Assembly (NCBI RefSeq): GCF_001006305.1
Contig: NZ_LBHJ01000003.1
Coordinates: 919,709-983,708, forward strand
Direction of reading: 5' to 3'
DNA from: Silvibacterium bohemicum
GTDB lineage: Bacteria; Acidobacteriota; Terriglobia; Terriglobales; Acidobacteriaceae
Length of the DNA stretch: 64,000 bases
A model generated the notes under the pieces. That model worked only from the letters and a program-made list of their open reading frames with translations. It had not been told where the DNA came from and did not search any database. Each line of letters opens with the position of its first letter. Within the stretch, counting starts at the first letter, position 1. Made by a program: the position numbers and the translations under genes. This document shows positions 60,007 through 64,000 of the stretch, piece after piece.

Positions 60007-62568
60007 GTGGAATTTATGCGGCTCTTGTGCCGTTATATACCTGCAGACATACCCTATATGACCGCGACTAAGCTGGCTTCCCGACCGACCGACGCTCAAT
60101 CTTTGGCTCAACGTGAACAGATATTTGAAGCTTTTCGGCGCTGGGGCTATCTTCAGGCTCAGCTCGATCCGCTGGAGCAGTATCTCTCTCCGGAGCGCAT
60201 CCCGGAGCTGAACCTTTCCGGTCCGGATGCGGACGAGGCGCGCGGCTATTATTGCTCGACAGTCGGCGCGGAGTTCATGCACATTCCCTCGGCCGAGCGC
60301 CGGAAGTGGATCGCCGAGCGGCTGGAGACCAATCCTCTGGCGGCGGACGAAGCCGTCCAGCACCGCATTCTGGAGCTGCTCACCCGCGCCGACATCTTCG
60401 AGCAGGTGATTCAATCACGCTATCTCGGAACCAAGCGCTTTTCGCTTGAAGGCGTGACCGCGCTGATCCCATTTCTCGACGAGCTGCTGCATCGCGCCGC
60501 CGAACACGGCGTGCAGAAGTCGGTGATGGCCATGAGCCATCGCGGACGCCTGAGCGTAATGGTCAACACCTTCGGCAAATCGGCTGCTGACATCTTCTCC
60601 AAGTTTGAAGACGTCGACCCGCGCAGCATCCTGGGCGGCGGCGACGTGAAGTATCACGTCGGTGCCACGGGAACATTTCTGACCCGCAACGGTGAATCGA
60701 TCTCGCTGCACCTCGTATCGAACCCCAGCCATCTCGAGGCGGTCGATCCGGTGGTAGTGGGTCGTGCGCGCGCTAAGCAGACTCGTTATGGAGCCGACGG
60801 TGTCAACCGCGTGCTGCCCGTCATCATCCACGGCGACGCGGCCTTCGCTGGCCAGGGCATCTGGGCCGAGACCATGAACCTCGCCTCCATCGACGGCTTC
60901 TCCGTCGGCGGCACTATCCAGATCATCGTCAACAACCTGATCGGCTTCACCGCCGAGCCGGACGAGTCGAACTCCACACGCTTTGCCTCCGATCTCGCCA
61001 AGCGCCTGCCGGTGCCCATCTTCCACGTGAACGCCGAAGATGCGGAGGCGGTGATTCGCATCGCCGCGCTGGCTGCCGAGTACCGGCATACCTTCCACAG
61101 CGACGTGGTGGTCGATCTGATCGGTTATCGCCGTCACGGCCACTCCGAGGTCGACGACCCCACCATCACCCAGCCGCTGCGCTACAACCGCATCAAGAAA
61201 CACGCTCCGCTGTACGAGATCTACGCCAAGCAGACCGGCGCCGACATCTCCGGCCGCGTAAAAGAGCTGCAGGCGGAGTTTACCGACGCCCAGAAGCGCG
61301 CGACCACCATGCAGAAGATCCCCACGCTCGCGCAGCTTCCCGAGTATTGGTCGCCCTACAAAGGTGGTCCGCACAAGGCCGAGTATGAAGTCGAGACTGG
61401 TCTGGACCGTGAGACGGTTGCCACGCTCTCGCAGGGCCTGAGCTCCTATCCGGAGAGCTTCCACGTTCATCCCAAGATCAAAAAACTGTTGGAACAGCGC
61501 GCCGAGATGGGTCGCGGAGATCGCCCCTTCGATTACGGCATGGCCGAGGCGCTGGCCTTCGGATCGCTGGTGAAGGCCGGGGTTCCGGTGCGCCTCAGCG
61601 GGCAGGATTCGCAGCGCGGCACCTTCAATCAGCGCCACTCCGTGCTCATCGACATCGAGAACGAGCAGCCCTATATTCCTCTCAACCATCTGGCCAAGGA
61701 ACAGGCGCCCTTCGATGTTTACAACTCCATCCTTTCGGAAGCCGGCGTGCTCGGCTTCGAGTATGGATACAGTCGCGACTATCCAGAGACGCTGGTGCTG
61801 TGGGAGGCGCAGTTCGGCGACTTCGCCAACGGCGGCCAGATCGTCATCGATCAATTCATCTCCGCGGGCGAAGACAAGTGGGGGCTGCTGAGCGGCCTCA
61901 CGCTGCTGCTGCCGCACGGCTACGAAGGCCAGGGGCCGGAGCACTCCAGCGCACGCATCGAGCGTTACCTGCAGCTCGCGGCGCATGACAACATCCAGAT
62001 CTGCCAGCCCTCGACGGCCGCGCAGTACTTCCATCTGCTGCGGCGGCAGGCGCTGCGCAAGTGGCGCAAGCCCCTGATCGTCTTCACGCCCAAGAGCATG
62101 CTGCGCCATCCCGATGCGATTTCACCCATCGCAGACTTCAGCCGCCCGAACTTCCAGAACGTGATTCCGGAGACCGAAATTCAGAACGCCAAGCGCCTGC
62201 TGCTGTGCACCGGAAAGATCGGCCACGAGCTGCGCGTCGAGCGCCAGAAGCGCAAGGACACCACCACCGGCATCATCTTCCTCGACCAGCTCTATCCATG
62301 GCCCGAGGCCGAGCTGACCGCCGCCATCGAGGCGCATCCCAACGCGCACGAAGTGGTCTGGGTGCAGGAAGAGCCGGTGAACATGGGCGCGCAGTGGTAC
62401 GTGATGCCCCGGCTCCGCCGCGTGGCCCGCGACCGCCAGGTCCTCAGCGTCAAGCGCTCCGAGGCAGCCAGCCCAGCAACCGGCTCAGCCAAGGCTCATG
62501 ATCTCGAACAGAAGACACTGATCGAGCTAGCGCTCAGCAGCGGTCTGCAGGACAAGGTCGCGAAGTAG
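60007..62568 (+). CDS. sucA: 2-oxoglutarate dehydrogenase E1 component (N-terminally short)
   Basis: Thiamine-diphosphate-dependent decarboxylase of the TCA-cycle 2-oxoglutarate dehydrogenase complex. Family signatures are intact: AEFMHIPSAERRKWI, RFSLEGVTALIPFLDEL, MSHRGRLSVMVNTFGK, GGGDVKYHVGATG, SNPSHLEAVDPVVVG, IIHGDAAFAGQGIWAE, NNLIGFTAEPDES, IGYRRHGHSEVDD, RLSGQDSQRGTFNQRH, EAQFGDFANGGQIVID and GYEGQGPEHSSARIERYL. The protein (~838-853 aa) starts at FRRWGYLQAQLDPL, equivalent to about residue 95 of the 933-residue E. coli SucA, so the N-terminal E2-binding region is missing. GTG 60007, ATG 60016 and ATG 60058 are all possible; none has a good ribosome site. No E2 (sucB) or E3 gene is adjacent. 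It ends exactly at an inverted repeat. Confidence 0.95.
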   Translation: MEFMRLLCRYIPADIPYMTATKLASRPTDAQSLAQREQIFEAFRRWGYLQAQLDPLEQYLSPERIPELNLSGPDADEARGYYCSTVGAEFMHIPSAERRKWIAERLETNPLAADEAVQHRILELLTRADIFEQVIQSRYLGTKRFSLEGVTALIPFLDELLHRAAEHGVQKSVMAMSHRGRLSVMVNTFGKSAADIFSKFEDVDPRSILGGGDVKYHVGATGTFLTRNGESISLHLVSNPSHLEAVDPVVVGRARAKQTRYGADGVNRVLPVIIHGDAAFAGQGIWAETMNLASIDGFSVGGTIQIIVNNLIGFTAEPDESNSTRFASDLAKRLPVPIFHVNAEDAEAVIRIAALAAEYRHTFHSDVVVDLIGYRRHGHSEVDDPTITQPLRYNRIKKHAPLYEIYAKQTGADISGRVKELQAEFTDAQKRATTMQKIPTLAQLPEYWSPYKGGPHKAEYEVETGLDRETVATLSQGLSSYPESFHVHPKIKKLLEQRAEMGRGDRPFDYGMAEALAFGSLVKAGVPVRLSGQDSQRGTFNQRHSVLIDIENEQPYIPLNHLAKEQAPFDVYNSILSEAGVLGFEYGYSRDYPETLVLWEAQFGDFANGGQIVIDQFISAGEDKWGLLSGLTLLLPHGYEGQGPEHSSARIERYLQLAAHDNIQICQPSTAAQYFHLLRRQALRKWRKPLIVFTPKSMLRHPDAISPIADFSRPNFQNVIPETEIQNAKRLLLCTGKIGHELRVERQKRKDTTTGIIFLDQLYPWPEAELTAAIEAHPNAHEVVWVQEEPVNMGAQWYVMPRLRRVARDRQVLSVKRSEAASPATGSAKAHDLEQKTLIELALSSGLQDKVAK

Positions 62569-62650
62569 GGACTGGCCGTCCAGGCATTGGCGGCTACGCC
62601 GCATTCTCCTGCTTTCCATGATCCTCGTCGCATTCGGGTGGATTTCCTGC

Positions 62651-62686
62651 GGTGCTCTACATCTCAAAATCGAGACGTGGAGCACC
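62651..62686. repeat. REP-like hairpin, family B (inverted copy)
   Basis: GGTGCTCTACATCTC and GAGACGTGGAGCACC form a 15-position stem (one G-T and one mismatch) with an AAAATC loop. The ACATCTC/GAGA core is that of 58431-58456, with the loop complementary, so the copy is inverted. Confidence 0.65.
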
Positions 62687-62710
62687 CGCTTCCCTGAGCA
62701 AAAAAGAAGG

Positions 62711-62795
62711 GTCATTCTGAGCGCAGCGAAGAATCTCAGCGATACTGGTCGCGCACATCCCTGAGATTATTCCTCCCGTTGGTCGTCAAAATGAC
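62711..62795. repeat. REP-like palindromic repeat, family A (second copy)
   Basis: GTCATTCTG (62711-62719) pairs with CAAAATGAC (62787-62795), and AATCTCAG (62732-62739) with CTGAGATT (62761-62768). The left arm and core match the copy at 58320 in the same orientation. Confidence 0.7.
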
Positions 62796-62852
62796 GTCCT
62801 GTGGAGATGGTACGGAAGAGTCGAAGCGCTTAGAGCGCCTGGACGGCCAGTC

Positions 62853-64000
62853 CTACTTGCTGTACTCATCCCGCAACCGTGTCTGGCGTGACACCATCGG
62901 GATCGCGTGGCCCTCGATGTAGACCTGCTTCACATCCGTCCGCACATCCAGAGGGTCGCCGTTCGCGATGACCACGTTCGCGAGCTTGCCTGCGTCGAGC
63001 GAGCCCAGTTTGTCGGCCACGCCCCACATCTCGGCGGGGTTCAGCGTGATCGCCTTCAGTGCCTCGTCATAAGGAAGTCCATACGCAACGGCATAGCCCG
63101 CAGCATAAGGCAGGTTGCGCTCGAAGCCTCCAGGGTTTCCGCTGCTTCCTCCGGCGGAGGAGAACGCGATCTTCACGCCGCGCTTGGAAAGCTCCGCAGG
63201 CAGGGTAAACACCGAATCGTAGCGCTCGTTGGCGGCAGGGAAGTCGTAGATCGGTCCCACGATCACCGGCACTTTGTACGCGGCGATCTTGTCCAGGATC
63301 TCCTGGCTGTGAGTCACATGGTTGAGGATCACCTTCAGGTGAAACTCCTGCGCGATCTGCATGTCGACTTCGATCTCATAGCCTTCGTAGGCGGCCAGCA
63401 CCACTGGCTTTTCGCCTCTCAGATAAGGCAGCAGCGCCTCTGACTTCAAATCGATCTTCGGCTCGGTGGGAGCAGGCTCCTTCTTGTCGCCCTTCTGCCA
63501 CTTCGCCAGCTTCGTCTGGTACTCGGCCTTGGCTGCGGCGTAAGCCTGCGCGTCGATGAAGGTCTGGCGCAGCTGTGATGCCAGGCCCATCCGGGTGCTG
63601 GGAAACTTGACGCCTCCATTGCCGCGCCGCCGCTGCTCTCCGGAGAAGTTCATGGGCAGCGCCACATCCTTACCCAGGATCATCTGGTCGCGATCGCGCC
63701 CGGCAAGCTGGATAAAGATGTCCTGCCCGGGAAGGGAATCGTCCGAGGCCGGCGCGACGATGGCGTTGGTGATGCCGTTGAGCCGGGTGATGGGAATGTG
63801 CTCCGTCTCCGCGTGAAAGGCATCGTAGACGTGCATGTTGGGAAAGATTTCGTCGCTGGTTTCGACCAGGTCGTTGCTGGCGTCGTCGGCCTCGATCTCG
63901 CTCAGCCCGAGATTCGTCTCGGAATCGATCAGCCCAGGATAGACAGTCATCCCCTTGGCATCGACAATCTGCGCTCCATCGGGGATCTTGACGGAGTCAG
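62853..64000 (-). CDS. Amidohydrolase-family protein (5' end outside window, metal motif altered)
   Basis: The frame is open from the right edge to the stop at 62853, giving ~381 residues of the C-terminal part. The first visible segment DSVKIPDGAQIVDAKG followed by MTVYPGLIDSETNLGLSE corresponds to the amidohydrolase beta-strand that normally reads 'P-G-L-I-D-x-H-x-H'; here the H-x-H is replaced by S-E-T-N. Further on are VPVIVGPIYDFPA, IAFSSAGGSSGNPGGFERNL, GLPYDEALKAITLNPAEMWG and LGSLDAGKLANVVIANGDP, the usual end of imidazolonepropionase-like members. So the fold is intact but a normal binuclear centre is unlikely. The region between residues ~130 and 160 (KAEYQTKLAKWQKGDKKE) is a Lys/Glu-rich insertion. 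It may be a non-catalytic paralogue paired with an intact copy upstream, outside the window. Confidence 0.85.
   Translation of the reverse strand, partial: DSVKIPDGAQIVDAKGMTVYPGLIDSETNLGLSEIEADDASNDLVETSDEIFPNMHVYDAFHAETEHIPITRLNGITNAIVAPASDDSLPGQDIFIQLAGRDRDQMILGKDVALPMNFSGEQRRRGNGGVKFPSTRMGLASQLRQTFIDAQAYAAAKAEYQTKLAKWQKGDKKEPAPTEPKIDLKSEALLPYLRGEKPVVLAAYEGYEIEVDMQIAQEFHLKVILNHVTHSQEILDKIAAYKVPVIVGPIYDFPAANERYDSVFTLPAELSKRGVKIAFSSAGGSSGNPGGFERNLPYAAGYAVAYGLPYDEALKAITLNPAEMWGVADKLGSLDAGKLANVVIANGDPLDVRTDVKQVYIEGHAIPMVSRQTRLRDEYSK

Larger units (their letters stand above)
62569..62853. repeat. Palindrome-packed intergenic element bounded by 17-bp inverted repeats
   Basis: GGACTGGCCGTCCAGGC (62569-62585) is exactly repeated in inverse orientation as GCCTGGACGGCCAGTCC (62837-62853). 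The left arm starts directly after the TAG stop of the E1 gene; the right arm includes the first base of the TAG stop of the minus-strand amidohydrolase. With one gap the match extends into both stop codons and the last AAG codon. Inside are REP-like hairpins at 62651 and 62711. It contains no coding frame. Confidence 0.8.

Noticed and set aside
60415-62109. 564-codon open frame on the minus strand
   Set aside because: Antisense to the 2-oxoglutarate dehydrogenase E1 gene, which has many family motifs.

Overview
The window looks like chromosomal DNA of an Acidobacteriota bacterium (Terriglobia-like). The inference rests on two very large Oar-like TonB-dependent receptors with an N-terminal carboxypeptidase-regulatory domain and no SusD partner, a winged-helix/transmembrane/PD40-propeller regulator, many Tat or Sec exported glycosidases, GC-rich coding sequence, and REP-like intergenic hairpins. 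The genus was not determined. No rRNA, CRISPR array, insertion sequence or phage gene was seen.

Region 1 (about 1-22.7 kb) is a galactoside-type polysaccharide utilisation region. It holds the tail of a secreted glycosidase, galactokinase, a DUF5107-TPR protein with a sugar-porter MFS transporter, an Oar-like receptor, a GH97 enzyme, a LacI-family regulator, a GH95-GH36 overlapping pair, a GH2 beta-mannosidase and an SDR oxidoreductase. A perfect palindrome just after a good promoter at 1926-1979 is the best candidate LacI operator. Exported enzymes would release galactose, fucose (or L-galactose) and mannose. The porter would import hexose and galactokinase would phosphorylate galactose.

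Region 2 (about 22.7-46 kb) looks like an amino-sugar (GalNAc-like) utilisation region. It holds a DUF5009/NagX-like membrane acyltransferase, a GH109 redox glycosidase, a CBM9-like protein, a DUF4832 protein, a PfkB kinase, a clan GH-D-like glycosidase, AgaS, an AgaR-like DeoR regulator, a NagB-like deaminase, an ACS-type MFS transporter, a PQQ-like propeller protein, a Tat-exported Gfo/Idh protein, a second Oar-like receptor and another GH-D-like enzyme with a PKD domain. Two promoters, at 33596 and 38041, match at 30 of 35 bases, and each is followed by a TTTCGTTT-type site that also lies before the DeoR gene. This suggests a small self-contained regulon. No GalNAc-6-P deacetylase, GalNAc kinase or tagatose-bisphosphate aldolase is in the window.

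Region 3 (about 46-64 kb) is mixed. It has a small secreted Gly/His/Tyr-rich protein, an NAD-epimerase-like protein, a membrane-anchored winged-helix regulator divergent from a secreted hypothetical, a 34-residue membrane mini-protein candidate, tRNA-Ser(CGA), an alpha/beta hydrolase, a RibD/DHFR-like reductase, a Tat-exported GH-D-like enzyme, an amine oxidase, a GH27 alpha-galactosidase, an ACS-type MFS transporter, an N-terminally short 2-oxoglutarate dehydrogenase E1 and a partial amidohydrolase. Two clusters of REP-like palindromes follow the GH27 and E1 genes. The second cluster is bounded by 17-bp perfect inverted repeats that start at the stop codons of the two convergent genes.
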